NCBI GenBank assembly: GCA_903903985.1
Contig: CAIVAT010000032.1
Location: 1 to 46,817 of the forward strand
Source: an uncultured Bacteroidales bacterium
GTDB lineage: Bacteria; Bacteroidota; Bacteroidia; Bacteroidales; FEN-979
Direction of reading: 5' to 3'
DNA: 46,817 bases
Part shown: one piece after another, positions 8,701 to 16,559 of the stretch
Position numbering within the stretch: the first letter of the stretch is position 1
Layout: each line of letters begins with the position of its first letter
The notes under the pieces: generated by a model
Told to the model about the DNA's origin: nothing
What the model saw: the letters and a program-made list of their open reading frames with translations, nothing else
Databases searched by the model: none
Made by a program: the position numbers and the translations under genes

Positions 8701-9514
8701 CAACACATCCAAAGTACCGAATACTTCTCCTACTGCCGCCTCCTCGGGTACCGACCTCAATGGCATGGCTGTTAAAAATGCAATCGATATCATCAAGGAA
8801 AGGCTGTTGGACCTGGCAGTGGCCGAGCTTGCTGCTAAAAACCCCGGTTGTCATTTTCACAAGGGAAATCTGACATTCCAGGAAAATACTATTTTCGACA
8901 AGGAACAACCATCCTGTAAAGTCCCCTTTGATCAACTCTGCAAGTTGGCCCACCTGAACCAGGTAAGTCTCAGTTCAACCGGATTTTATAAAACCCCGGG
9001 AATCTATTTCGACCGTGAATCCGGCCAGGGGTGCCCTTTTTTCTACTATTCATACGGCATGGCCGTTTCAGAGGTGCTGATCGATACCCTGACCGGGGCT
9101 CACCGTTTGGTGCGTTCCGATATTATTCACGACGTCGGTGATTCCATCAATGAGGGTATTGACATTGGGCAAATTGAAGGGGGATTTATCCAGGGCGTAG
9201 GCTGGTGTACAACGGAAGAGATCAAATGGGACCATGACGGCCATTTGCTCACTCATTCACCCGACACGTATAAAATCCCTACCATCAATGATATTCCTAA
9301 GGATTTCAGGGTTGAACTGCTAAAGAATGTACCCAATCCCGGCGCCATTCGCCGGAGCAAAGCAGTCGGAGAACCTCCGTTCATGCTGGGATTATCGGTT
9401 TGGCTGGCCATCAAGGATGCCATCTCTGCTGTTGCCGGCCATGAAAAAGAACCGGATTTCTCCTTGCCGGCAACCGGTGAAGTAATCCTGATGTCAGCTG
9501 AAAAATTGAGATAA
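5720..9514 (+). CDS. Xanthine dehydrogenase, single-chain (2Fe-2S / FAD / molybdopterin)
   Basis: A 1264-residue enzyme with all three xanthine dehydrogenase modules in one chain. N-terminal [2Fe-2S] domain: C47, C52, C55, C76. Second [2Fe-2S] domain: C119, C122, C154, C156. FAD domain: about 200-480, with RNVATLGGNVGSASPIGD near 304-321. Molybdenum domain: about 510-1264. The purine-binding and catalytic residues of true XDH are recognisable: QEHWYLETQ (E667), GGGFGGKE, AFRGFGGPQ (R838) and VGEPPF with the catalytic Glu at 1218. It hydroxylates hypoxanthine and xanthine to urate, or runs in reverse on urate. Many bacteria split this into XdhA and XdhB; here it is fused as in eukaryotes. The linker between the FAD and Mo domains carries a threefold 18-bp repeat (residues 484-501, separate entry). 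It follows xdhC by 11 bases and is followed by crcB after 15. Confidence 0.95.
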   Translation: MQNTIRFVFNGHIEEVEFSESSGFKPTTTVLNYLRSLPSNKGTKEGCAEGDCGACTVVLAEVDDRGKLVYRTIDSCLVFLPMIHGKELITVENLADCAGNQKMLHPVQKMMVEANGSQCGYCTPGIVMSLFGMFKNHRNPIREIIEDALTGNLCRCTGYQSILVAAERLGGETSHDHFSKKEPVVANLLQKISAIKETIVIETPGQSYFKPFTVAEALRLRKNHPAAFLTNGSTDVALRQTKKKEVLSEIIDLSGVVELQGCREESDRYVLGSGLTLERLKSFSAERLPALHGILKVFGSLQIRNVATLGGNVGSASPIGDMLPLLLAYGAKIKVSSDHSETMIDIGAFISGYRKINLEKDELIVEIIIPKHDSETVVSSYKVSKRKDMDISTVSAAFRLKLSGGFVEEIVLAFGGLATTPKRAVETERFLHGKSWTRSMVSESMDVFDHEFTPISDARAGAVYRKSAGRNLLLKFFMETTASHPVRVADPVRVADPVRVADQPHDSAEKHTTGEAVFIEDILANNQMLYGKVVYSKHPHAIIQRIDLSGALSVPGVHCVLTASDIPGANQMGPVIHDEPCLAEKEVTFIGQAIALIAAETEEAALEAERCIDIVYEQLPAILDIESAMEANNLLAPVRKIERGNPESALKNAPHTIKGVLHTGAQEHWYLETQTALAIPGEGKEMMMHASSQNPAETQAIVAEVLGIQRNEVEVEVKRIGGGFGGKETQGNHVAAWAALLANATKRPVKIHLFRDDDQIMTGKRHRFLSKYEIGFDDHGLILAYKVELNSDGGSSNDLSRAILERAMLHADNAYYLPDVSITGQVWKTNLPSNTAFRGFGGPQGMAVIENAIDRISRFLKNDAAAIRLLNFYRPDEHNLTPYGEKVENNHLFRMFEKLTRSSAYHLRRLEIDRFNSENEFVKKGIALTPVKFGISFTTSFLNQAGALVNIYTDGTLQVNHGGTEMGQGLHSKILRIAAAELGVTPDKVKVNSTNTSKVPNTSPTAASSGTDLNGMAVKNAIDIIKERLLDLAVAELAAKNPGCHFHKGNLTFQENTIFDKEQPSCKVPFDQLCKLAHLNQVSLSSTGFYKTPGIYFDRESGQGCPFFYYSYGMAVSEVLIDTLTGAHRLVRSDIIHDVGDSINEGIDIGQIEGGFIQGVGWCTTEEIKWDHDGHLLTHSPDTYKIPTINDIPKDFRVELLKNVPNPGAIRRSKAVGEPPFMLGLSVWLAIKDAISAVAGHEKEPDFSLPATGEVILMSAEKLR
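7169..7222 (+). repeat. Three in-frame 18-bp tandem repeats inside xdh
   Basis: Three units, two identical (GACCCCGTCAGGGTGGCA) and one diverged, encode PVRVAD-type hexapeptides. They sit exactly in the linker between the FAD and molybdenum domains. The core CACCCTGACGGGGTC, read on the opposite strand, recurs outside genes at the right end of the window (46794-46808). This suggests a dispersed DNA element rather than a protein motif. Confidence 0.85.
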
Positions 9515-9529
9515 TCCTTTTTCGCTGCT

Positions 9530-9910
9530 ATGATACGACTCATATTCATTGCCGGTTTCGGTGGCTTCCTGGGGACGATTTCACGCTTTCTCGCTTCCCG
9601 CTATTTTCAGAACCTTTTCTTAACATCGTTCCCTTTGGGTACGTTCATCGTAAATATCACCGGCTGTTTCCTGATCGGCATTTTTTTAGGCATGTCACAA
9701 AAAGGCAACCTGCTGAGCCCTGAATGGAGAATGTTTCTTACGGTAGGTTTTTGCGGAGGGTTTACCACTTTTTCAACATTCGCCAGCGAAAACCTTGCCT
9801 TGTTGAAAGACGGAAACTTTGTTTATTTTGCTCTTTATACCGGCCTGAGTGTCTTCATTGGCCTCATGGCTACCTATGTGGGGAATACCTTCATTCTCAA
9901 AATAATCTGA
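9530..9910 (+). CDS. crcB: Fluoride ion channel CrcB (Fluc)
   Basis: A 126-residue hydrophobic protein with four predicted membrane helices, the usual Fluc length. It shows the N-terminal GFGGFLGTISRF, the central FPLGTFIVNITGCFLIG and the family hallmark GFCGGFTTFSTF. Fluc channels are dual-topology dimers that let fluoride leave the cytoplasm. It overlaps nothing, follows xdh by 15 bases and precedes a DUF190 gene by 3 bases, a common pairing. No crcB-type fluoride riboswitch can be placed before it because the coding sequence of xdh occupies that space. Confidence 0.95.
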   Translation: MIRLIFIAGFGGFLGTISRFLASRYFQNLFLTSFPLGTFIVNITGCFLIGIFLGMSQKGNLLSPEWRMFLTVGFCGGFTTFSTFASENLALLKDGNFVYFALYTGLSVFIGLMATYVGNTFILKII

Positions 9911-9913
9911 TCC

Positions 9914-10270
9914 ATGGAAATCACAGGCGAAGCAAAACTGCTGCGGATATATATCAGTTCAACTGATAAATTCAAATATTCACCGCTTTATGAAGTGATT
10001 GTATTTGCTGCAAAAAGATATGGCCTGGCCGGTGCAACCGTGCTGAAAGGATTTATGGGTTATGGCTTCAGCAGTGTGGTTCATTCGCAAAAGCTTTGGG
10101 AAATCACGGAGAAACTACCGTTGGTGATTGAAATCGTTGACGAATCCTTGAAAATCGACGGCTTCATTGAAACAATACTGCCCTATTTCGAAAAAATCCC
10201 CAAAGGGGGCCTGATAACCCTTGAAAAAGCAACCATCGTTGTTCATAAGCAAGGCGGAAAACGAGGTTAG
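9914..10270 (+). CDS. DUF190 family protein
   Basis: A 118-residue soluble protein with the DUF190 pattern: KLLRIYISSTDKF, YEVIVFAAKRYGLAGATVLKGFMGYG, SSVVHSQKLWEITEKLPLVIEIVD and PYFEKIPKGGLITLEKATIV. The fold is PII/ferredoxin-like. The biochemical function is unknown. Genes of this family are frequently adjacent to crcB, as here with a 3-base gap, so a regulatory or accessory role in fluoride resistance is inferred. Confidence 0.88.
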   Translation: MEITGEAKLLRIYISSTDKFKYSPLYEVIVFAAKRYGLAGATVLKGFMGYGFSSVVHSQKLWEITEKLPLVIEIVDESLKIDGFIETILPYFEKIPKGGLITLEKATIVVHKQGGKRG

Positions 10271-10328
10271 TTTCTTCGAAGGAGAAATTTTCATACATTT
10301 GCCTTCTCCAATCCTGTTAGAAAAGTCC

Positions 10329-10646
10329 ATGCGGTATTTTGCTTTATTTCTGACGATATACACGTTCTACCTGGTTTCAACGCCTTGTGCGGATGATGCA
10401 TTGCATATCAACCGCCAGGCTTGCGGGCAAACAACGGATCATCGACTGCCGGGACCGGATGCCGGTCATTCCGATGCCTGCTCGCCGTTCTGCATCTGTT
10501 CCTGCTGCAGTGTTCCGGTTACCATCACACCAGGCACTTTCCTCAGCCAACCCTTTTTCTCGTTCCGGCAACCTGTTTTCGCTGGTTCGTTCCCATTCAT
10601 CTCCTCTTTTTCAGCGACCTTCTGGCAGCCGCCCAAAATCGGTTAA
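10329..10646 (+). CDS. Small Cys/His-containing secreted protein, DUF6660-like, next to metal efflux genes
   Basis: A 105-residue protein starting at the ATG at 10329 (MRYFALFLTIYTFYLVSTPC, a signal-like hydrophobic segment). A longer frame from 10221 would overlap the DUF190 gene and was not used. The mature part has a CSPFCICSCC motif preceded by several His (H27, H39, H47), resembling small proteins (DUF6660) found before CusA/CzcA-type operons in Bacteroidota. It probably faces the periplasm or outer membrane and may bind metal ions. The role is inferred from the motif and from the CzcA-CzcB genes 250 bases downstream. Confidence 0.65.
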   Translation: MRYFALFLTIYTFYLVSTPCADDALHINRQACGQTTDHRLPGPDAGHSDACSPFCICSCCSVPVTITPGTFLSQPFFSFRQPVFAGSFPFISSFSATFWQPPKIG

Positions 10647-10897
10647 CCAGAACCGGGCTGACTAAACGTCATTGTGCTCCTTGTGAAAACCATTGAGGCC
10701 TTTGTGGTAAATTTTAAATCATTGAACCACAATGGCCACAAAGAAGGCACAAAGGACATGAAGAATAAAAATTGCAATTTATTACTTGTTTGACACCCCC
10801 ATCCGAAGTATAATATCAAATGATTTCAGCTTTATACATCATGTTGTATTGGTCTGCTTCGTATGGATTTCAGGTGTTTATTTAAATCATATTCAAC
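10647..10897. repeat. Intergenic spacer with CACAAAG-type inverted repeats
   Basis: Between about 10660 and 10765, GGCCTTTGTGGT and ACCACAATGGCC form an imperfect inverted repeat. It is followed by further CACAAAG-like units. The rest (10770-10897) is AT-rich leader of czcA with no confidently placed promoter. No gene is seen. Confidence 0.5.
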
Positions 10898-13800
10898 ATG
10901 ATAGAAGGAATTATACGGTTTTCGGTCAGGAATAAATTCATCATTGGCTTATTTGTGTTTGCTTTAATCGGATGGGGCACGTATTCCCTTACACAACTTC
11001 CCATCGATGCAATACCCGACATCACCAACAATCAGGTGCAGATTATTTCGCTGGCCCCGTCACTCGCTGTGCAGGAAGTCGAAAGTTTCATCACCGCCCC
11101 GATTGAAGTTGCTGTTGCAAACATTCCAGACATCATTGAATTGAGGTCTATTTCACGTCTTGGCCTGTCGGTTGTGACCGTTGTATTTAAAGACGGGGTG
11201 AACGTATACTGGGCGCGCCAACAGCTCAGCGAACGGATCAGAGAAGCAGAAGAAGTCATTCCTTCGGGCATGGCGAAGGTTGAACTTGCTCCCATCAGTA
11301 CCGGCCTGGGCGAAATTTACCAGTACCGCCTGGCCGTTGAACCCGGACTTGAGAACAAATATCCTCCCATGGAACTGAGGACACTCCAGGACTGGATCGT
11401 TCGCCGTGAAATGCTTGGCACACCTGGTGTTGCCGATATCAACAGCTATGGAGGCTTCGTGAAGCAATTTGAAATTGCCGTGAACCCTGAGCGGCTCAGG
11501 GGAATGAACCTGTCGCTCTCGGATATTTTTCTCGCACTTGAAAAAAACAACGAAAATACGGGTAGCGCTTATATCGATAAAAAACCTACCGCCTATTTTA
11601 TCCGCGGGATCGGCCTGGTCAAATCGCTGGAAGATATCGAGAAAATCGTTGTAACTACAAGACCTTCAGGAATCCCGGTCCTCATCAGGGACCTGGCGAC
11701 GGTTCAATATGGAAGCGCAACACGCTATGGCGCCTTTGTGGTTGACACATCCGAAGCGGTAGGAGGTGTGGTGATGATGCTGAAAGGCGCCAACGCCCAT
11801 GAGGTGATCGAAAACGTGGAGGCCCGGATACTTTCCATTCAAAAATCCCTGCCGAAAGGGGTCGTTATTGAACCTTTTCTGAACCGGTCAGAACTTGTTG
11901 GCCGGGCAATCGGGACTGTTGCAAAGAACCTGGTGGAAGGGGCGCTGATCGTCATTTTTATCCTTGTTTTATTATTGGGCAACATCAGGGCCGGGCTGAT
12001 CGTCGCTTCCGTTATCCCGCTGTCGATGCTTTTTGCGTTTTCGCTGATGAACATTTTCGGCGTGACCGGAAATTTGATGAGCCTTGGGGCGATTGACTTC
12101 GGATTGATCGTCGATGGGGCCGTGATCATTGTTGAAAGCGTTGTTCATCGCATATTCATGAGCCGGCATCATCATGTCGGAACAGTGAAACTAACCCAGG
12201 GGCAGATGGATATCCATGTTTTTGAATCGGCCAAACGAATGATGAGTTCCGCTACTTTCGGCCAAATGATCATTTTGATTGTTTACCTGCCCATCATGGC
12301 ACTGGTTGGCATCGAAGGGAAAATGTTCAGGCCAATGGCCCAGGTGGTTGCGTTTGCCATCCTTGGGGCAGCCATCCTTTCCCTCACTTATATTCCCATG
12401 GCATCGGCCCTGTTCCTAAGCAAAAAAACCGAACACAAGCGAAATTTTTCAGACCGTTTGATGGGTTGGCTGCAAAAATCATTTGACCCGTTGATTGGCT
12501 GGGTCCTGAATCATCAACTGATTGTTTCTGCCACTGCTGTGGCCGTATTTCTATTCAGCCTCACGGTATTCAGCCGGCTAGGAGGTGAATTCATCCCGCA
12601 ACTGGAGGAGGGCGACCTGGCCTCCAGCGTTATTACCCTGCAGGGTGGATCATTGACCAACACCGTTGAAACGGTGATCAAAGCCAATAAGATATTGCTT
12701 GAGAATTTTCCCGAGATCAAGCACGCCGTGTGCAAGATTGGCGCCGGTGAGATTCCCACCGATCCTACTCCGATGGAAACCGGCGATTATGTGATCACCC
12801 TGAAAGATAAAAGCCAATGGACTTCCGCCAAAACCCGTGAGGAACTGGTTGAAAAGATGCAGGAAAAACTGGTAGCGCTGGCAGGCGTTAAATTTGAGTT
12901 CCAGCAGCCTATCCAGATGCGGTTCAACGAACTGATGACCGGTGCAAAACAGGATGTTGCGGTGAAAATATTTGGTGATGACCTGGGTACCCTGGCCGAC
13001 AAAGCGGCGGGAGTCGAGAAAATCATTCGTAAAATCGAAGGCGTTGAAGACATCAATGTTGAAAAAGTAACCGGCCTCGCACAGGTGCAGGTCGATTTTA
13101 ACCGTGACCGTCTTGCCCAGTACGGACTGTCGGTCGATGAAGTGAACCGTTTGCTGCGGGCTGCATTTGCAGGAAGTCAGGCCGGTGTTGTGTATGATGA
13201 AGAAAAACGGTTCGGACTGGTGGTCCGCCTTGATAAAGATTACCGGCAAAGCCTTGCTGATGTCAAAAATTTGACGGTTGAATTGCCAAACGGGCAACAA
13301 CTGCCGTTTGACCAGATTGCAGATATTTCGATTAGATCAGGACCGGCGCAAGTTTCAAGGGAGGATACTAAGCGACGGATCACCATCGGATTCAATGTGC
13401 GAAACCGCGATATCGAGGGGGTAATACATGAAGTAACAGCAAAGATCGATGAACTGGTCAAACTCCCGACAGGATATTACATCACCTATGGCGGGCAATT
13501 TAAAAACCTAGAGGCTGCTAAAAACAGGCTTGCCATTGCGGTGCCCGTTGCCCTCCTGCTGATTTTTGTCCTGTTGTATTTCGCTTTCCATTCGGTTAAA
13601 CAAACATTGATCATCTTCACTGCGGTACCAATGTCGGCCATCGGCGGAATTTTTGCCCTGTGGATGCGCGACATGAACTTTTCCATATCGGCGGGCATCG
13701 GCTTTATCGCCCTGTTCGGGGTAGCTGTTCTCAATGGCATCGTATTGCTTGCCGAATTTAACCGTTTGGAGAAGGAAGGGCTGGCCGACATCACCCAGCG

Positions 13801-15286
13801 TGTGGTGAAAGGGTTGCATACCCGGTTGCGGCCGATTATCATGACTGCGGCCGTAGCTTCCCTCGGGTTCCTGCCCATGGCTTTATCTACTTCTGCCGGG
13901 GCAGAAGTACAAAAGCCGCTCGCGACGGTGGTGATCGGCGGATTGATCAGCTCCACATTGCTTACACTGCTTGTCCTGCCTGTTTTTTATATTATCTTCT
14001 CCCGCAAGTTCAGACTGACCTTTAAAAAGAAATCGATCCTGCCCGTTCCGGCCATTCTCCTGTTGCTGTTTCTATTGCTGTCTGTTAAAACCATTTCCGC
14101 CCAAGAGCAGAAAAAGATCAGCCTGCACGATGCCATACAGATGGCGCTTGACAGCAATCTTTCTGTACGCTCGGCAACCTATGTTTCCGGTGCGCAGAAA
14201 ATGCTGAAAGGTGCTTCATGGGATATCCCGAAAACGGAAATCCAGGGTCAATACGGGCAAATAAACTCATTTAAGAAAGACAACATTTTCACGGTGTCGC
14301 AATCGTTCGCTTTTCCCATGGTGTATATCCGGCAAAACAAGTTGTCAGATGCCAATATCAGAAATGCCGGGTGGCAATTGAAGGGAACCATGCTGGAAGT
14401 AAGCGTGCAGGTGAAGCAGGTATACCTGCAAATGGCTTACCTGTATTCAAGGCACCGCCTGCTGGTTTACCAGGACAGCCTGTATGCCGGATTTTTACAT
14501 GCGGCCGAATTGCGGGCAACCAGCGGGGAGACGAACCGTTTGGAAATGATTACGGCACGCACTCAAGGCCTTGAAATAAAAAACCAGTTGCAACAGGCGA
14601 TGGCCGATATCGGAATCAATATCCGGAAATTGCAAACCTTGCTTAACTCAGGTATTGCTGCAAGGCCTTCTGATTCCGTATTGCGTCGGTTTGAATTCAC
14701 CCCGCCGGCTGATAGCCTGGCCTTGATTGCAAACCCATCCCTGGCGCAGATCAGACAGCAGGTGGAAGTAGCCCGTATCGAAAAGCAACTCGAAAGCAGC
14801 CGGATGATGCCCGATTTAAACATCGGCTATTTCAGCCAAACCATGCTGGGCACCCAGGAGATTGGCGGAGTTTCGCGGACCTTCGGCAAGGGGGACCGCT
14901 TTACAGGTGTGCAGGCTGGAATTGCAATACCGCTTTGGGCAGGGCCATCCATCGCGAAAATCAAAGCAGCTAAAATGCAGGAACAGGCCTCCCGGGCAAA
15001 TGCCGACTATTACTCCGGTTCACTGTCAAACAATTACAGGTCATTGCTGGATGAATATGCAAAGTTCTCAGCCAGTGTTGACTATTATGAGCAAAATGCG
15101 GTTCCTGAAGCCAACCTTATCATTGAACAGGCAACCCGAAGTTACAAGGCTGGCGCACTGGATTACCTCGATTACATCCTCACCCTGAATGCGGCGATTG
15201 ACATCAGGCAAAATTATCTTGAGGCACTCAGGAGTTTCAATCAAACAATCATCAATATTGATTATATCACAGGTAAAATTTTTTAA
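10898..15286 (+). CDS. czcA: CzcA/CusA heavy-metal RND pump fused to a TolC-type outer-membrane factor
   Basis: A 1462-residue fusion. Residues 1 to about 1040 are a complete HME-RND pump: N-terminal helix IRFSVRNKFIIGLFVFALIG, PIDAIPDITNNQVQI, and the proton-relay motif DFGLIVDGAVIIVE near residue 400, with two sets of large periplasmic loops. After the last pump helix comes a second hydrophobic, signal-like stretch ending ISAQ (about 1048-1072). A TolC-family domain follows to the end (LHDAIQMALDSNLSVRSA... YLDYILTLNAAIDIRQNYLEAL). The metal (Cu/Ag versus Co/Zn/Cd) cannot be read from sequence alone. The fusion puts inner- and outer-membrane components in one chain, probably cleaved at the internal signal. 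A periplasmic adaptor gene follows after 12 bases. Confidence 0.93.
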   Translation: MIEGIIRFSVRNKFIIGLFVFALIGWGTYSLTQLPIDAIPDITNNQVQIISLAPSLAVQEVESFITAPIEVAVANIPDIIELRSISRLGLSVVTVVFKDGVNVYWARQQLSERIREAEEVIPSGMAKVELAPISTGLGEIYQYRLAVEPGLENKYPPMELRTLQDWIVRREMLGTPGVADINSYGGFVKQFEIAVNPERLRGMNLSLSDIFLALEKNNENTGSAYIDKKPTAYFIRGIGLVKSLEDIEKIVVTTRPSGIPVLIRDLATVQYGSATRYGAFVVDTSEAVGGVVMMLKGANAHEVIENVEARILSIQKSLPKGVVIEPFLNRSELVGRAIGTVAKNLVEGALIVIFILVLLLGNIRAGLIVASVIPLSMLFAFSLMNIFGVTGNLMSLGAIDFGLIVDGAVIIVESVVHRIFMSRHHHVGTVKLTQGQMDIHVFESAKRMMSSATFGQMIILIVYLPIMALVGIEGKMFRPMAQVVAFAILGAAILSLTYIPMASALFLSKKTEHKRNFSDRLMGWLQKSFDPLIGWVLNHQLIVSATAVAVFLFSLTVFSRLGGEFIPQLEEGDLASSVITLQGGSLTNTVETVIKANKILLENFPEIKHAVCKIGAGEIPTDPTPMETGDYVITLKDKSQWTSAKTREELVEKMQEKLVALAGVKFEFQQPIQMRFNELMTGAKQDVAVKIFGDDLGTLADKAAGVEKIIRKIEGVEDINVEKVTGLAQVQVDFNRDRLAQYGLSVDEVNRLLRAAFAGSQAGVVYDEEKRFGLVVRLDKDYRQSLADVKNLTVELPNGQQLPFDQIADISIRSGPAQVSREDTKRRITIGFNVRNRDIEGVIHEVTAKIDELVKLPTGYYITYGGQFKNLEAAKNRLAIAVPVALLLIFVLLYFAFHSVKQTLIIFTAVPMSAIGGIFALWMRDMNFSISAGIGFIALFGVAVLNGIVLLAEFNRLEKEGLADITQRVVKGLHTRLRPIIMTAAVASLGFLPMALSTSAGAEVQKPLATVVIGGLISSTLLTLLVLPVFYIIFSRKFRLTFKKKSILPVPAILLLLFLLLSVKTISAQEQKKISLHDAIQMALDSNLSVRSATYVSGAQKMLKGASWDIPKTEIQGQYGQINSFKKDNIFTVSQSFAFPMVYIRQNKLSDANIRNAGWQLKGTMLEVSVQVKQVYLQMAYLYSRHRLLVYQDSLYAGFLHAAELRATSGETNRLEMITARTQGLEIKNQLQQAMADIGINIRKLQTLLNSGIAARPSDSVLRRFEFTPPADSLALIANPSLAQIRQQVEVARIEKQLESSRMMPDLNIGYFSQTMLGTQEIGGVSRTFGKGDRFTGVQAGIAIPLWAGPSIAKIKAAKMQEQASRANADYYSGSLSNNYRSLLDEYAKFSASVDYYEQNAVPEANLIIEQATRSYKAGALDYLDYILTLNAAIDIRQNYLEALRSFNQTIINIDYITGKIF

Positions 15287-15298
15287 TCCCGGAACAAT

Positions 15299-16483
15299 AT
15301 GAAATCTTATAAAATCATTATTGCACCTGTTATGCTGATCATCCTGGGCATGCTCTTGTCATGTGGCGGAGGCAAAAAAAACAACGAAGCGGAGAAACCG
15401 GCCGAAGTGCTGCCGCCCGACATCGTTGAGTTAAGAGCCGATCAGGTCAAACTTGCAAACATTGAAACAGGATCCATCGAATTGCGTTCGCTCAGTGGAA
15501 ACCTGAAGGTGAATGGCTCCGTAAGCGTTTCGCCCGAAAACTATGCCACGGTATGCATGCCCTTTGGCGGATTTGTCAAAAGTGCATCCCTGATGCCTGG
15601 AAACGAAGTTTCCAAAGGACAAACGCTTGCAATTCTTGAAAACCAGGAATTTGTTGATATCCAGCAAAACTATCTTGAAGCCAGGAGCAAATTTGAATTT
15701 GCCGAAGCCGAATATAAACGACATACTGAACTTTACAAAGAGGATGTTTATTCACAGCAAAACCTGCAAAAGGTCACTTCGGAGTATAAAAGTCTGAAGG
15801 CCCTGGTCAAAGCGCTTGAACAAAAACTTGCCCTGATCGGGATCAACCCTTCAAATCTGCATGAGGACGATATCAGCAGAACGGTTGCATTGGTTTCACC
15901 GATATCAGGTTATATTAAAACAGCCAATATCAACATTGGAAAATATGTTGCTCCCTCCGATGTATTGTACGAGATCGTCAACAGTAGCAAACTCTATCTT
16001 GAGTTGACCCTTTTTGAAAAAGACATCGATAAGGTCGCTTCCGGACAGAAAATACGATTCTTCATCAATAACGAGACTGAACAGCACGAAGCCGTTATTT
16101 ATCAGACGGGCAAATTGGTGAATGCCGACAGAACCCTGAAGGTGTATGCGAGTGTTCCGGGGCTATGTAAAAATGTGTTGCCCGGCATGTATGTGAATGC
16201 AATTATCGAAGCATCAAGCAACCAGGTCACAGCCCTGCCATCGGAAGCCATTGTAAGCTTTGATGATAAGGATTATATTTTTGTTTTTGAAAAAAACAAA
16301 GAAGAAAACGGTAAGCAGTTCACGGAATACCGGATGGTTGAAATCCACAAAGGGGTCACCGATGGCGGCTTTACGGAGGTTAGCCTTCCCGGGGGCATGA
16401 ATTTTAAAACAACCCTCGTCGTTTTAAAAGGTGCCTATAATCTGCTGTCGGCCAAAAAAAATGCAGGTGAGATGAGTTGCTGA
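15299..16483 (+). CDS. czcB: RND efflux periplasmic adaptor lipoprotein (CzcB/CusB-like)
   Basis: A 394-residue membrane-fusion protein with a lipoprotein signal (MLLSCGGG, lipidated Cys at 22). A lipoyl/barrel-sandwich half (NYATVCMPFGGFVKSASLMPGNEVSKGQTLAILENQEF) leads into an alpha-hairpin (EARSKFEFAEAEYKRHTELY). The returning lipoyl half (VALVSPISGYIKTANINIGKYV) and beta-barrel domain follow. It links the CzcA pump to the outer-membrane channel and can present metal to the pump. It is 12 bases downstream of czcA in an evident operon. No His/Met-rich metal-binding tail is present. Confidence 0.92.
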   Translation: MKSYKIIIAPVMLIILGMLLSCGGGKKNNEAEKPAEVLPPDIVELRADQVKLANIETGSIELRSLSGNLKVNGSVSVSPENYATVCMPFGGFVKSASLMPGNEVSKGQTLAILENQEFVDIQQNYLEARSKFEFAEAEYKRHTELYKEDVYSQQNLQKVTSEYKSLKALVKALEQKLALIGINPSNLHEDDISRTVALVSPISGYIKTANINIGKYVAPSDVLYEIVNSSKLYLELTLFEKDIDKVASGQKIRFFINNETEQHEAVIYQTGKLVNADRTLKVYASVPGLCKNVLPGMYVNAIIEASSNQVTALPSEAIVSFDDKDYIFVFEKNKEENGKQFTEYRMVEIHKGVTDGGFTEVSLPGGMNFKTTLVVLKGAYNLLSAKKNAGEMSC

Positions 16484-16494
16484 TACCCGTAATG

Positions 16495-16526
16495 TTTCCT
16501 CATTATCAGGAAGATTTGTAATTTTG
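16495..16526 (+). promoter_or_regulatory. Predicted promoter of ygeY
   Basis: TAATTTTG (16519-16526) matches TAnnTTTG. TTTC (16495-16498) lies 20 bases upstream as a near-match to the TTTG -33 element. The start codon at 16560 is about 33 bases downstream. Confidence 0.45.
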
Positions 16527-16559
16527 CCTGTGAAATGTTTCACTTAACTGTTATATCCT

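Noticed and set aside
9400..9530. A fluoride riboswitch before crcB
   Set aside because: Only 15 bases separate xdh and crcB, and no such structure is evident within the 3' end of xdh.
10221..10646. A longer 141-residue form of the Cys/His protein starting at 10221
   Set aside because: It would overlap the DUF190 gene by 50 bases and place a charged stretch before the signal-like segment; the ATG at 10329 fits better.
12650..13300. A 216-codon open frame antisense to czcA
   Set aside because: The opposite strand holds a clear RND pump; the antisense protein has no recognisable domain and follows from codon bias.
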